From: Clostridiales bacterium | GTDB lineage: Bacteria; Bacillota; Clostridia; Christensenellales; Aristaeellaceae | DNA length: 51,299 nt | Assembly (NCBI GenBank): GCA_015056155.1 | Contig: SVGU01000009.1 | Location: forward strand, 1 to 51,299 | Direction of reading: 5' to 3' | Shown: one piece after another, positions 44,746-51,299 of the stretch | Position numbering within the stretch: the first letter of the stretch is position 1 | Layout: each line of letters starts with the position of its first letter | Notes under the pieces: model-generated | What the model was told of the DNA's origin: nothing | The model's input: the letters and a program-made list of their open reading frames with translations, nothing else | Databases searched by the model: none | Made by a program: the position numbers and the translations under genes

Positions 44746-45933
44746 TCAGGGAACGGTCGTCATACGCTGTGAAAGCAGGTGCCCCGCAGGTAGTCCCGCA
44801 CCGAGCGCCCAGACGTCCTGCGCGCGGAGCTCTGCGGCGATCCACGGTTCGGACAGCGTAAGATCCGCGCTGCGGCTGAGCAGCTTCAGCCGGCTGCGCT
44901 GCGAAAGGCAGGTCAGCAGCGGCGAAGCACTCCTTCGCAGGCCGGTCAGCAGCGCGCTGTCCGGCAGGGGAAGCGTTGTCAGCTGCGCCTGCGAGAAGCC
45001 CAGCAGCGCGTGGGTCGCCAGCCGGGAAAGCCGCGCGTAGGGATAGCGGCGGGTCTTGGCGGATTGCAGCATATCCTCCCGGGAGCGGGCGTTCATGGCG
45101 GCGCTGCGCAGTCGGAATTCGATCCCCTCGGAAACGTCGGGCAGGTCTGCGTATTCCTCCTGTGTCATGCTGCGCAGCCTGTACAGCAGTGCCGCGTCGA
45201 GCGCGCCGGGACGGTGCAGCTGGGCGGCGGATGCGGCCTCCCGGAGGATGCGGAAAGTTGCGGCTGGCATGGCTTTCTCCGCCTGTGCCCAGTCACCGCG
45301 AAGGATCGCGCCCCGCAGCGCCGTGGCAGAGGGCGCTCCGGAGGTGAGCGTCGTTTCGTGGTATCCGGACGTCCGCGCGACAGGCACGACATCCAGCTTT
45401 GCGTCCAGGCGCAGCATCGCTCGCAGGTAGCAGATGGCGAGGGTGCTGTTGGGCTGCCCCAGAAGGGCATCCATGCCGGGCTGTACCGCCTGTGCCGCCC
45501 GCGCAACCGCGGCAGGCCAGGGGAGTCCGGCGTCAAGCTGGCGCTGCAGGCTCTCCCGGAAGTCCTCGTCGGGCTGCTCCAGCAGCCGGGCGGCGGCCAT
45601 CAGCTGCTCCGGGTCGGCGGATTCGGTCCCGAAGGAGATCGCGTCGCAGCCAAGCCCGTCAAGCAGCGCCACGCCGCCGAGGGCGAAGTGCTCCGCGTCC
45701 CGTGCCGACCAGACGGCAGGCAGGGCAAAAACAGCGTCCGCGCCGCAGGAGAGCGCCATGGCCGTCCGGTCGCCGCAGGAGAGCAGCGCCGGCTCGCCCC
45801 GCTGGGTGAAACAGCTGGACATGACGACGACGACATAGTCGGCGCCGGCGGCGCTGCGGGCCTGCTCCAGATGGTAGGCATGGCCGTTGTGGAAGGGGTT
45901 GTACTCGGCGATCACGCCCAGCACGCGGGGCAT
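44746..45933 (-). CDS. tmcAL: tRNA(Met) cytidine acetate ligase
   Basis: 395 residues of the TmcAL (YlbM) family. The nucleotidyl-transferase motif EYNPFHNGHAYHLEQAR is near the N-terminus. Further landmarks are SSCFTQRGEPAL, the GQPNSTLAICYLRA segment and SGYHETTLTSGAPSATALR. In B. subtilis this enzyme uses acetate and ATP to make N4-acetylcytidine at the wobble position of elongator tRNA-Met. The start at 45933 follows GGAGGTGTTTAAG; the in-frame GTG at 45942 is inside the Shine-Dalgarno. It starts 15 bases after the thioesterase. Confidence 0.93.
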   Translation of the reverse strand: MPRVLGVIAEYNPFHNGHAYHLEQARSAAGADYVVVVMSSCFTQRGEPALLSCGDRTAMALSCGADAVFALPAVWSARDAEHFALGGVALLDGLGCDAISFGTESADPEQLMAAARLLEQPDEDFRESLQRQLDAGLPWPAAVARAAQAVQPGMDALLGQPNSTLAICYLRAMLRLDAKLDVVPVARTSGYHETTLTSGAPSATALRGAILRGDWAQAEKAMPAATFRILREAASAAQLHRPGALDAALLYRLRSMTQEEYADLPDVSEGIEFRLRSAAMNARSREDMLQSAKTRRYPYARLSRLATHALLGFSQAQLTTLPLPDSALLTGLRRSASPLLTCLSQRSRLKLLSRSADLTLSEPWIAAELRAQDVWALGAGLPAGHLLSQRMTTVP

Positions 45934-45948
45934 CTTAAACACCTCCGG

Positions 45949-46689
45949 TCAGTCGTCGGAGAAGGGGCGGATCACGCCGCCGACGTCAAAATGGCGCACA
46001 TCGCCTTCGAAGCCGCTGAAGGAGAAATCGCAGCCGCTGCGGTGCAGCTCGGTGCGGATGGTCTGTCCGGGGCGGATCTCCTGATTGTAGTTGAGCGCGA
46101 AGGAAGCCAGCTCATGCCCGCTGAGCAGATCGATCCCCAGCGCGTTGCAGCACCAGTCGATGTACTTCGTATTGTTGACATGGCCGTTCATGTCCAGATC
46201 GGTGTAGACGGGCGTGCGCTCCTGCGTGTCGAAGCTGCCTCCGATCTCCGCGACGGTGGCCGGAAGCCCCAGCGGCGCGATCAGGTCGCTGTTGTCCGGC
46301 ATCATGGCCAGCACCGGATCGGGGCGGCTCATCCTGCGCTCGGTGATGTTCAGCAGCGCCCAAAGGCTGCCCGCGCAGCCGATCTGCTGCCCGTCCTCGT
46401 CCCGGAAGATAAAATAGCGCGGGAAGAACCAGCGGCGATTGGGCATCGGGAAGGTCTCAAGGGTGATGGTTTCCCCAAAACGGGGATAACGCGCCATCTG
46501 CACCTCCACACGGGTCAGGATCCAGACCAGATCCTGGTTGAGCAGCATGCTGCGGCCGATGCCGAGCAGCTCTGCATGCGCGCCGGCGGCCTCCTGCATG
46601 ATTTCCAGGATCGCGCTGGGCTTCATGCGGCTGTTCATGTCGCACTGATAAGAGCTCACGCGCATGCTGAACGTATAAATCTTCTGCAT
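45949..46689 (-). CDS. Acyl-ACP thioesterase (FatA/FatB-like)
   Basis: 246 residues forming a double hotdog. The first fold includes YQCDMNSRMKPSAILEIMQE and WILTRVEVQMARYP. The second has the conserved TDLDMNGHVNNTKYIDWC, which contains the family's Asn-x-His-xx-Asn catalytic region. It releases fatty acids from acyl carrier protein. Several gut Clostridia have one. First gene of the minus-strand operon with tmcAL and GNAT. AAAGGAGG is upstream; the ATG at 46689 is preferred to a TTG three bases earlier. Confidence 0.92.
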   Translation of the reverse strand: MQKIYTFSMRVSSYQCDMNSRMKPSAILEIMQEAAGAHAELLGIGRSMLLNQDLVWILTRVEVQMARYPRFGETITLETFPMPNRRWFFPRYFIFRDEDGQQIGCAGSLWALLNITERRMSRPDPVLAMMPDNSDLIAPLGLPATVAEIGGSFDTQERTPVYTDLDMNGHVNNTKYIDWCCNALGIDLLSGHELASFALNYNQEIRPGQTIRTELHRSGCDFSFSGFEGDVRHFDVGGVIRPFSDD

Positions 46690-46736
46690 CAACGATTACC
46701 TCCTTTGGTCATCATGTCCCATCGGGGACAGGCAAC

Positions 46737-46765
46737 ATTATATCCCAATCGGCTCTGACGCGCAA
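46737..46765 (-). promoter_or_regulatory. Promoter of the thioesterase-tmcAL-GNAT operon
   Basis: Minus strand TTGCGC (46765-46760), a 17-base spacer, and TATAAT (46742-46737). Confidence 0.75.
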
Positions 46766-46799
46766 GGGCGGAAGCATGCGCAGCCGGTTTTGCGCATAG

Positions 46800-46828
46800 A
46801 AAAAAGCGGACGCATAAGCGGCCGCTTT
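46800..46828 (-). terminator. Terminator of the AbrB-type regulator gene
   Basis: Minus strand AAAGCGG-type stem: CCGCTTT (46822-46828) with AAAGCGG (46803-46809), followed by T residues on the minus strand. Confidence 0.78.
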
Positions 46829-46841
46829 TCTGCGCGCAGGA

Positions 46842-47093
46842 TCATTCCTTGCTGCTGAGCTCCTTCAGGCAATTCTTGCACACGAGCTTGCCCTTGTAGG
46901 GAGTCACGTCACGGGCGTCGGAACAGAAGATGCAGCTGGGATGATACTTCTTCAGAATGATCTGGTCATCCTCGACGAAGATCTCGAGCATATCCTTCAC
47001 GCCGATATCCATGGTGCGGCGGAGCTCAATGGGCAGCACAACGCGCCCAAGCGTATCCAGCTGACGGACGACGCCGGTAGACTTCATAGCCAT
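46842..47093 (-). CDS. AbrB/SpoVT-type transcriptional regulator with Cys4 tail
   Basis: 83 residues. The N-terminal SpoVT-AbrB DNA-binding domain (1-50) has VVRQLDTLGRVVLPIELRRT and ILKKY. The C-terminal 30 residues contain CIFC and CKNC, two Cys pairs likely to bind zinc. This tail is known in clostridial AbrB relatives, so it is not unique. It is likely a transition-state regulator and a dimer or tetramer. GGAGGG precedes the ATG. A strong promoter lies upstream. It is divergent from spmA across an A+T-rich gap, which suggests it may control spmA and itself; that is inference. Confidence 0.92.
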   Translation of the reverse strand: MAMKSTGVVRQLDTLGRVVLPIELRRTMDIGVKDMLEIFVEDDQIILKKYHPSCIFCSDARDVTPYKGKLVCKNCLKELSSKE

Positions 47094-47161
47094 AGTAACC
47101 CTCCCAATATGCCGATATGTGGCAACTCTGCATTCAGTCGATTAACTGTAATTCCACGATT

Positions 47162-47190
47162 ATTCTATCGTTAATTGTCGGCCATGTCAA
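47162..47190 (-). promoter_or_regulatory. Promoter of the AbrB-type regulator
   Basis: Minus strand TTGACA (47190-47185), a 17-base spacer, and TAGAAT (47167-47162). The gap 47094-47306 is A+T-rich with several TTAA/ATTA stretches. No plus-strand sigma-A promoter for spmA is obvious, as expected for a sporulation sigma factor. Confidence 0.82.
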
Positions 47191-47306
47191 GAGCAAATTT
47201 ATATTTTAATATTATAAATGATAATGATTCCAGAAAAAATAAATAAATCAACTAACTTTTGTAACATAATACACACCTGACTGTGTAAATAAAAGGGAGG
47301 GACAGG

Positions 47307-47876
47307 ATGAATCGCATCTGGGCATGCAGCATGCTCTTTGCTGCAGCACTTTCGCTGGGGACCGGGCGGCAGCAGGCGGCTGCGGAGGCGATGCTGAATT
47401 GCGGCAATGAGGCAGTCCGGCTCACGCTGACGCTGCTGGCAGCGATGACGCTGTGGAGCGGACTGATGGAGATCCTGACAGAAACGGGGGATGTGCGCAG
47501 GATCGGCGGCGTTTTCCGGAAAGCTGCTGCACCGCTGTTCCCCAAAATACGCGACGATGCGTGTTGGGAGGCGATGAGCCTGAACATCGCTGCCAATCTG
47601 CTGGGCCTGGGAAATGCGGCAACGCCGGCAGGCATCGCGGCAGCCAAAGGACTGGCCGCGCAGGGAAAAGACGGGCTGCAGGCGCTGGCGATGCTGCTGG
47701 TGATCAACAACGCCGGACTGCAGCTCATGCCCACGACGGTCATCACCATGCGGCAGGCAGCGGGGTCACTCGATGCGGCGTCGGTCTGGCTGCCGACGCT
47801 GATCGTTTCGGCGGTATCGACGGCAACAGGCGTACTGCTGATGCTGCTGGTCAGGAAGCTGAGGTGCGGCGCATGA
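47307..47876 (+). CDS. spmA: Spore maturation protein A
   Basis: 189 residues with about five membrane segments. Family landmarks are the MNRIWACSMLFAAALSLGTG start, the GLMEILTETG segment, MSLNIAANLLGLGNAATPAG in the gate-domain region, and INNAGLQLMPTTVITMRQAAG. With SpmB it affects spore core dehydration; its transported substrate is unknown. GGGAGGGACAGG precedes the ATG. The stop overlaps spmB by four bases (ATGA). Confidence 0.95.
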   Translation: MNRIWACSMLFAAALSLGTGRQQAAAEAMLNCGNEAVRLTLTLLAAMTLWSGLMEILTETGDVRRIGGVFRKAAAPLFPKIRDDACWEAMSLNIAANLLGLGNAATPAGIAAAKGLAAQGKDGLQALAMLLVINNAGLQLMPTTVITMRQAAGSLDAASVWLPTLIVSAVSTATGVLLMLLVRKLRCGA

Positions 47877-48382
47877 ACGGAACGGCAGGGATGGTGCTGC
47901 TGGGAACGGTCGGGCTGATCCTCCTGCGCGGCGTGATGACCGGTTGCGACGCATACGGCGCGTTCCAGCGCGGGGCGGCAAGGGGCATGCGGGCGGCCGC
48001 GGAGCTTCTGCCGGCGCTGTGCGGGATGCTGCTGATGCTGTCGCTGCTCAACGCGTCAGGGGCGTCGCAGCTGATCGCGCGGCTGCTGTCACCGGTGACG
48101 GGGCTGCTGAATCTGCCGGAAACGATCGTGCCGATGCTGGTACTGCGGCCGCTGACCGGTTCGGGCAGCCTTGCCGTCCTTGAGCAGGTCTTCGCGGCAT
48201 ATGGTCCGGACAGCCGGGAAGGAATGATCGCCTCCGTTCTCATGGGCTCGAGCGAAACGATCCTGTACACCATGACGGTCTACCTCGGCGCATCGGGCGT
48301 GAAGCGGCTGCCGGGGGTGATGGCGGTGTCGCTGGCGGCCTATCTGGCGGGCGTGATCTGCTGCTGCATGATCGTTTCCTGA
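47873..48382 (+). CDS. spmB: Spore maturation protein B
   Basis: 169 residues with about four membrane segments. Landmarks are the GCDAYGAFQRGAARGMRAAA segment, LPALCGMLLMLSLLNASGA, PMLVLRPLTGSGSLAVLEQV and MGSSETILYTMTVYLGASGV. It pairs with SpmA. Start overlaps the spmA stop. The transcript may read into hutP, because no T-run terminator is present between them. Confidence 0.95.
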   Translation: MNGTAGMVLLGTVGLILLRGVMTGCDAYGAFQRGAARGMRAAAELLPALCGMLLMLSLLNASGASQLIARLLSPVTGLLNLPETIVPMLVLRPLTGSGSLAVLEQVFAAYGPDSREGMIASVLMGSSETILYTMTVYLGASGVKRLPGVMAVSLAAYLAGVICCCMIVS

Positions 48383-48390
48383 TGGAACAA

Positions 48391-48417
48391 GATTTGCTTG
48401 CGATGCAGCGGCAAATC
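48391..48417. promoter_or_regulatory. Inverted repeat around the hutP -35 element
   Basis: GATTTGC (48391-48397) and GCAAATC (48411-48417) form a perfect 7-base inverted repeat with a 13-base spacer that contains the -35 hexamer (48398-48403). It may be a repressor operator or a weak hairpin at the end of spmB. Confidence 0.5.
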
Positions 48418-48426
48418 ATGTATAAT
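48398..48426 (+). promoter_or_regulatory. Promoter of hutP-like gene, cmk and plsC
   Basis: TTGCGA (48398-48403), a 17-base spacer, and TATAAT (48421-48426), with TG just before the -10. Confidence 0.75.
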
Positions 48427-48466
48427 GTATATTCAGGAATACATGTAACGAAAGGATGACAATGCC

Positions 48467-48889
48467 ATGAGAGACAGCGTCATTGGAGACAGCCGGGATG
48501 TCGCGCGGGCAGCGATTTCGCTTGCCATGACGGCGGACCGTGAGGATGAAGGCACCATGAAGCGCAGCCTTCTGGAGAAGGGGATCCGCGGCGCAGCCTC
48601 CGATTATGGCGGAGACTTCGTTCCTTCTGTGCTCCGGATTATCGAGCGGGCGGTCGTTGCCGCCAAGCGCGAAGGCGTGATCGAGGACAGCCATCAGGAG
48701 GAAGGCGCGGTCGCAGGCGCAGCCCGAGACGCGATCTCGCAGATCACACAGAAGGCGCTGGGTCTTTCCGTCGGCGGAAAGATCGGCGTGGCGCGCTGCG
48801 GAGAGCATGTGGCAGTGGCTGTGTTCTTTACCGTCGGTCTGGTGCACCTCAATGAGGTCTGCGTCGGCCTGGGTCATCGCGCGCTGTAA
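48467..48889 (+). CDS. hutP: HutP family protein
   Basis: 140 residues over the whole HutP domain. Landmarks are VARAAISLAMTADREDE, ISQITQKALGLSVGGKIGVA, and the end AVAVFFTVGLVHLNEVCVGL. In Bacillus HutP is a histidine- and Mg-dependent antiterminator of the hut operon. In Clostridia the homologue often lies next to cmk with no hut genes, as here, so its role may differ. The start codon is weakly placed (GAAAGG is 12 bases upstream). Cmk follows after 24 bases. Confidence 0.88.
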   Translation: MRDSVIGDSRDVARAAISLAMTADREDEGTMKRSLLEKGIRGAASDYGGDFVPSVLRIIERAVVAAKREGVIEDSHQEEGAVAGAARDAISQITQKALGLSVGGKIGVARCGEHVAVAVFFTVGLVHLNEVCVGLGHRAL

Positions 48890-48913
48890 ACAAACGGATG
48901 AGGAGAGATACAG

Positions 48914-49585
48914 ATGGTTTTGAATATCGCAATGGATGGGCCGGTGGGCGCGGGCAAGTCCAGCATCGCGGACGCGGTGGCAAATGCGCTGGGCATCCTG
49001 CATCTGGATACGGGCGCGATGTACCGGGCGATCGGCCTGACGGCGCTGCGCCGGGGAGTTGACCTCGCGGATGAACAGGCGGTGACTGAGCTTGCCCGGC
49101 AGATCCGCGTGAGCGTCGCCCATGGCGGGGACGGACAGCGGACGCTGGTGGACGGCGAGGACGTGACGGCGCTGATCAGAACGGCGGAGGTCAGCATGGC
49201 CGCGTCCACCGTGGGCAAGTACCAGGGCGTCCGCCGGGAGATGGTTGCGCTGCAGCAGCGCCTCGCCGCCACGACACCCATGCTCGTGGACGGCCGCGAC
49301 ATCTGCCTGCGGGTCCTGCCGGACGCGCCGGTGAAGATCTACCTGACGGCCTCCGCGGAGGAGCGGGCGCGCCGCCGCTGGCTGGAGATGCAGCAGAAGG
49401 GCGACACGACTCCGTACGAAACGGTGCTCGCCGACCTGAAGGCCCGCGACGCGCAGGACATGAACCGCGAGATCGACCCGCTGCGCCCGACGGAGGATGC
49501 GGTGATCGTCGATTCGACTGAGCTGTCGTTCGGCGAGGTCGTGGAAAAGATCATCGGCATTGTAAAGGAGAAGTACCATGAGTGA
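48914..49585 (+). CDS. cmk: Cytidylate kinase
   Basis: 223 residues. The P-loop is AMDGPVGAGKSSIADAVA. Further landmarks are LDTGAMYRAIG, the LVDGRDICLRVLPDA segment, and NREIDPLRPTEDAVIVDSTE near the C-terminus. It phosphorylates CMP and dCMP. Usually it is followed by plsC and ispH or rpsA in Clostridia, as here. The stop overlaps plsC by eight bases. GAGGAGAG precedes the ATG. Confidence 0.97.
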   Translation: MVLNIAMDGPVGAGKSSIADAVANALGILHLDTGAMYRAIGLTALRRGVDLADEQAVTELARQIRVSVAHGGDGQRTLVDGEDVTALIRTAEVSMAASTVGKYQGVRREMVALQQRLAATTPMLVDGRDICLRVLPDAPVKIYLTASAEERARRRWLEMQQKGDTTPYETVLADLKARDAQDMNREIDPLRPTEDAVIVDSTELSFGEVVEKIIGIVKEKYHE

Positions 49586-50222
49586 AGCACAGAAAAAGGC
49601 GCCGGAGAAGAAGGCGAAGAAGTCCCTTCTCTACGCCGTGGCCAGGCCCATTGCAGCGCTGCTGTTCAAGACGTTCCTGCCGGTGAAGTTCCATAACCGC
49701 GAGGGCCTGAACGGCGAGCCGCCCTTCGTCCTGATCGGCAACCATACGTCGCTGATGGATCCGGTGATCATGGGCGTGGGCGTGAAGAAGCATCAGATTC
49801 GTTTCATCGGAAAGAAGGAGCTGTGGAAGAACAAGCTGGTGGGCGCGGCCTTCAACAGCATGAACATGATCCCCGTCGACCGCCACAACAGCGACATGGA
49901 GGCCATGCGCGCCTGCATGCGCGTAACGCGTGAGGGCAACATCCTGGGCATCTTCCCGGAGGGCACGCGCCACCACAAGGGGCTGATGGAGGAGATCGAG
50001 TCCGGCGTGGCGCTGATCGCGCTGCGCAGCCGGGTGCCTGTCATCCCCGTGTACATTTCCGGCAAGGTCGCGCTCTTCCGCACCCTGCATGTGTACGTCG
50101 GCGACCCGATTCCCACCGAGGATCTGCGCGAACAGGGCGTGAACAAGGAGACCTGCGACCTGCTGCTGACCCGTATCACCCAGACCTACGCCCGGATGCA
50201 CGAGGCACACACGAAGGCGTGA
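49578..50222 (+). CDS. plsC: 1-acyl-sn-glycerol-3-phosphate acyltransferase
   Basis: 214 residues of the PlsC family. Motif 1 is NHTSLMD (His-x4-Asp), motif 2 is PVDRHNSD, and motif 3 is IFPEGTRHHKG. A membrane-proximal hydrophobic stretch (about 22-40) lies near the N-terminus. It makes phosphatidic acid from lysophosphatidic acid. It overlaps cmk by eight bases. The 180-base gap that follows (50223-50402) is A+T-rich with two T-runs and a short GCATT/AATGC hairpin; no clear promoter was identified there. Confidence 0.94.
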   Translation: MSEAQKKAPEKKAKKSLLYAVARPIAALLFKTFLPVKFHNREGLNGEPPFVLIGNHTSLMDPVIMGVGVKKHQIRFIGKKELWKNKLVGAAFNSMNMIPVDRHNSDMEAMRACMRVTREGNILGIFPEGTRHHKGLMEEIESGVALIALRSRVPVIPVYISGKVALFRTLHVYVGDPIPTEDLREQGVNKETCDLLLTRITQTYARMHEAHTKA

Positions 50223-50402
50223 CCATCGCCGCGGGTGCAGATTCGCCTGCAGCAATGGGAGCGTTCGCGGATTGGCGGAGATTTCACGAAATTTTTTTCA
50301 AATTTTTTCTCGGAACAAGCAGGAATCCGGGAAAATGCATCGAAACTACATTTATTAGAGCATTTTGCGTGAGAATGCGATGCTGCGAAAGGATGCTGAC
50401 GC

Positions 50403-51299
50403 ATGCCGATTGAGGTTGCTGCCCATGCGGGCTTCTGTATGGGCGTCCGCAGAGCAGTCGAGGAAGCGCTGAAGGTTGCAGAATCCGGCGTTCCCAGCTG
50501 TACGCTGGGGGAGCTGGCCCATAACCCGACGGTCGTCGAAATGCTGGCTGTGCGCGGCGTGCCCCCCATCCATCGGGTGGAGGAAGCGGATGGCCGTCAG
50601 GTGCTGATCCGCAGCCACGGCGTGTCCCCGGATGTGCTGGAGGCGCTTTCGGCAGCCGGCTGCAGCGTGATCGACCTGACCTGTCCTTTCGTGGCGAAGC
50701 TGCACCGCATCGTCGCGGACGGCACTGCGGACGGTACGCCGGTCATCATGGTCGGCGAAGCGGCGCACCCGGAGGTGCAGGGCACCTGCGGATGGGCGAA
50801 GGGTCCTGTCTACGTGGTCGCAACGCCGGAGGAGGCTATGGAGCTTCCGAAGATGGAGCGGGCGATCGCGGCGGCGCAGACGACCTATCCGCCGGAACGC
50901 TGGGAAGCCATCGCTTCCGTGCTCCGCAGCAAGGTGGAGCACCTGGAGGAGCACTGCACGATCTGCAACGCCACGCCGGTGAGGCAGCGGGAGGCCAAGG
51001 AGCTTGCCGCCCGGGCGGATGCGATGATCGTCATCGGCGGCCGGACAAGCGCCAACACGCAGAAGCTGTACGCAGCCTGTAAAGCGCTGTGTCCCCGGAC
51101 CATTTTGGTAGAGCGCGCGGCGGAGATCCCGCCTGCCTTTGCAAATACAGATTCCGAATTCATAGGAATAACCGCTGGCGCGTCCACGCCGGCTGGTTCA
51201 TTAGAGGAGGTTTTAACTCACATGACCGACATGCAGAACACCGATTTCAACATGGATGCTGTGGTTGCCAGCATGACCCGCATCCGCGCCGGCCAGACC
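50403..51299 (+). CDS. ispH-rpsA: IspH (HMBPP reductase) fused to ribosomal protein S1, partial at window end
   Basis: The frame is open from the ATG at 50403 to the last base. Residues 1-273 are IspH, the 4Fe-4S enzyme of the last step of the MEP isoprenoid pathway, with the three cluster Cys at 12 (GFCMGV), 94 (LTCPF) and 188 (TICNAT). From residue 274 (ATG at 51222) a new segment begins MTDMQNTDFNMDAVVASMTR, matching the N-terminus of S1 proteins in known ispH-rpsA fusions. No stop lies between the two. AGAGGAGG (51203-51210) sits 11 bases before the internal ATG, so S1 could also be made separately. S1 domains are beyond the window. Confidence 0.9.
   Translation, partial: MPIEVAAHAGFCMGVRRAVEEALKVAESGVPSCTLGELAHNPTVVEMLAVRGVPPIHRVEEADGRQVLIRSHGVSPDVLEALSAAGCSVIDLTCPFVAKLHRIVADGTADGTPVIMVGEAAHPEVQGTCGWAKGPVYVVATPEEAMELPKMERAIAAAQTTYPPERWEAIASVLRSKVEHLEEHCTICNATPVRQREAKELAARADAMIVIGGRTSANTQKLYAACKALCPRTILVERAAEIPPAFANTDSEFIGITAGASTPAGSLEEVLTHMTDMQNTDFNMDAVVASMTRIRAGQT

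Overview
The window is a G+C-rich, tightly packed chromosomal segment from a member of the Bacillota, most probably class Clostridia. The evidence is the phoH/yqfF/ybeY/era cluster headed by sporulation-type yqfC and yqfD, spore maturation genes spmA and spmB, a threonine T-box leader, a CIRCE-controlled groES-groEL pair, a HutP homologue, and an ispH-rpsA fusion. A Christensenellales-like gut or rumen lineage would fit, but that is inference. No rRNA, tRNA, CRISPR array, transposase or phage module was seen. Most promoters found are near-consensus with spacers of exactly 17 bases.

Layout. 1-1.8 kb: three hairpins, then a zinc nucleoside deaminase and an MreB homologue on the minus strand. 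2.0-2.96 kb: a membrane-anchored coiled-coil protein. 3.1-9.7 kb: yqfC-yqfD-phoH-yqfF-[ybeY fused to cdd]-era, with dgkA and recO missing from the usual order. 9.8-12 kb: glmM overlapping a sugar-phosphate transferase. 12.1-14.1 kb: a secreted LRR/Ig-like protein. 14.4-18.4 kb (minus): a two-OB-fold SSB-like protein, a polysaccharide deacetylase, groEL and groES. 18.6-21.2 kb: mutY, an orotate phosphoribosyltransferase-like gene, and an A+T-richer DUF5131 gene.

21.5-33.3 kb is the most distinctive part. A secreted FN3-caspase protein is divergent from a four-gene operon (glycosyltransferase/HAD fusion, polysaccharide pyruvyl transferase, ABC-2 permease, ABC ATPase), and a second secreted FN3/SH3 protein follows. 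It reads as a surface-glycan assembly and export locus flanked by large modular exoproteins that share FN3 modules. 33.4-36.9 kb: DUF362 and uridine kinase (minus), a GH18 glycosidase and a small membrane protein.

36.9-44.1 kb: T-box plus thrS (no full TGS domain), a VanW protein, a DUF2461 protein, a phosphohexomutase, and a coupled MazG-like/Nudix/ASCH-GNAT set. 44.2-47.1 kb (minus): GNAT, tmcAL, acyl-ACP thioesterase and an AbrB-type regulator with a Cys4 tail. 47.3-51.3 kb: spmA-spmB, a HutP family gene, cmk, plsC, and an ispH-rpsA fusion cut by the window end.

The recurring theme is cell envelope: MreB, GlmM, the sugar transferase, deacetylase, GH18, VanW, glycan export, PlsC and IspH. 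It is mixed with nucleotide housekeeping and RNA maturation (deaminases, MazG-like, Nudix, MutY, YbeY, Era, TmcAL, Cmk).
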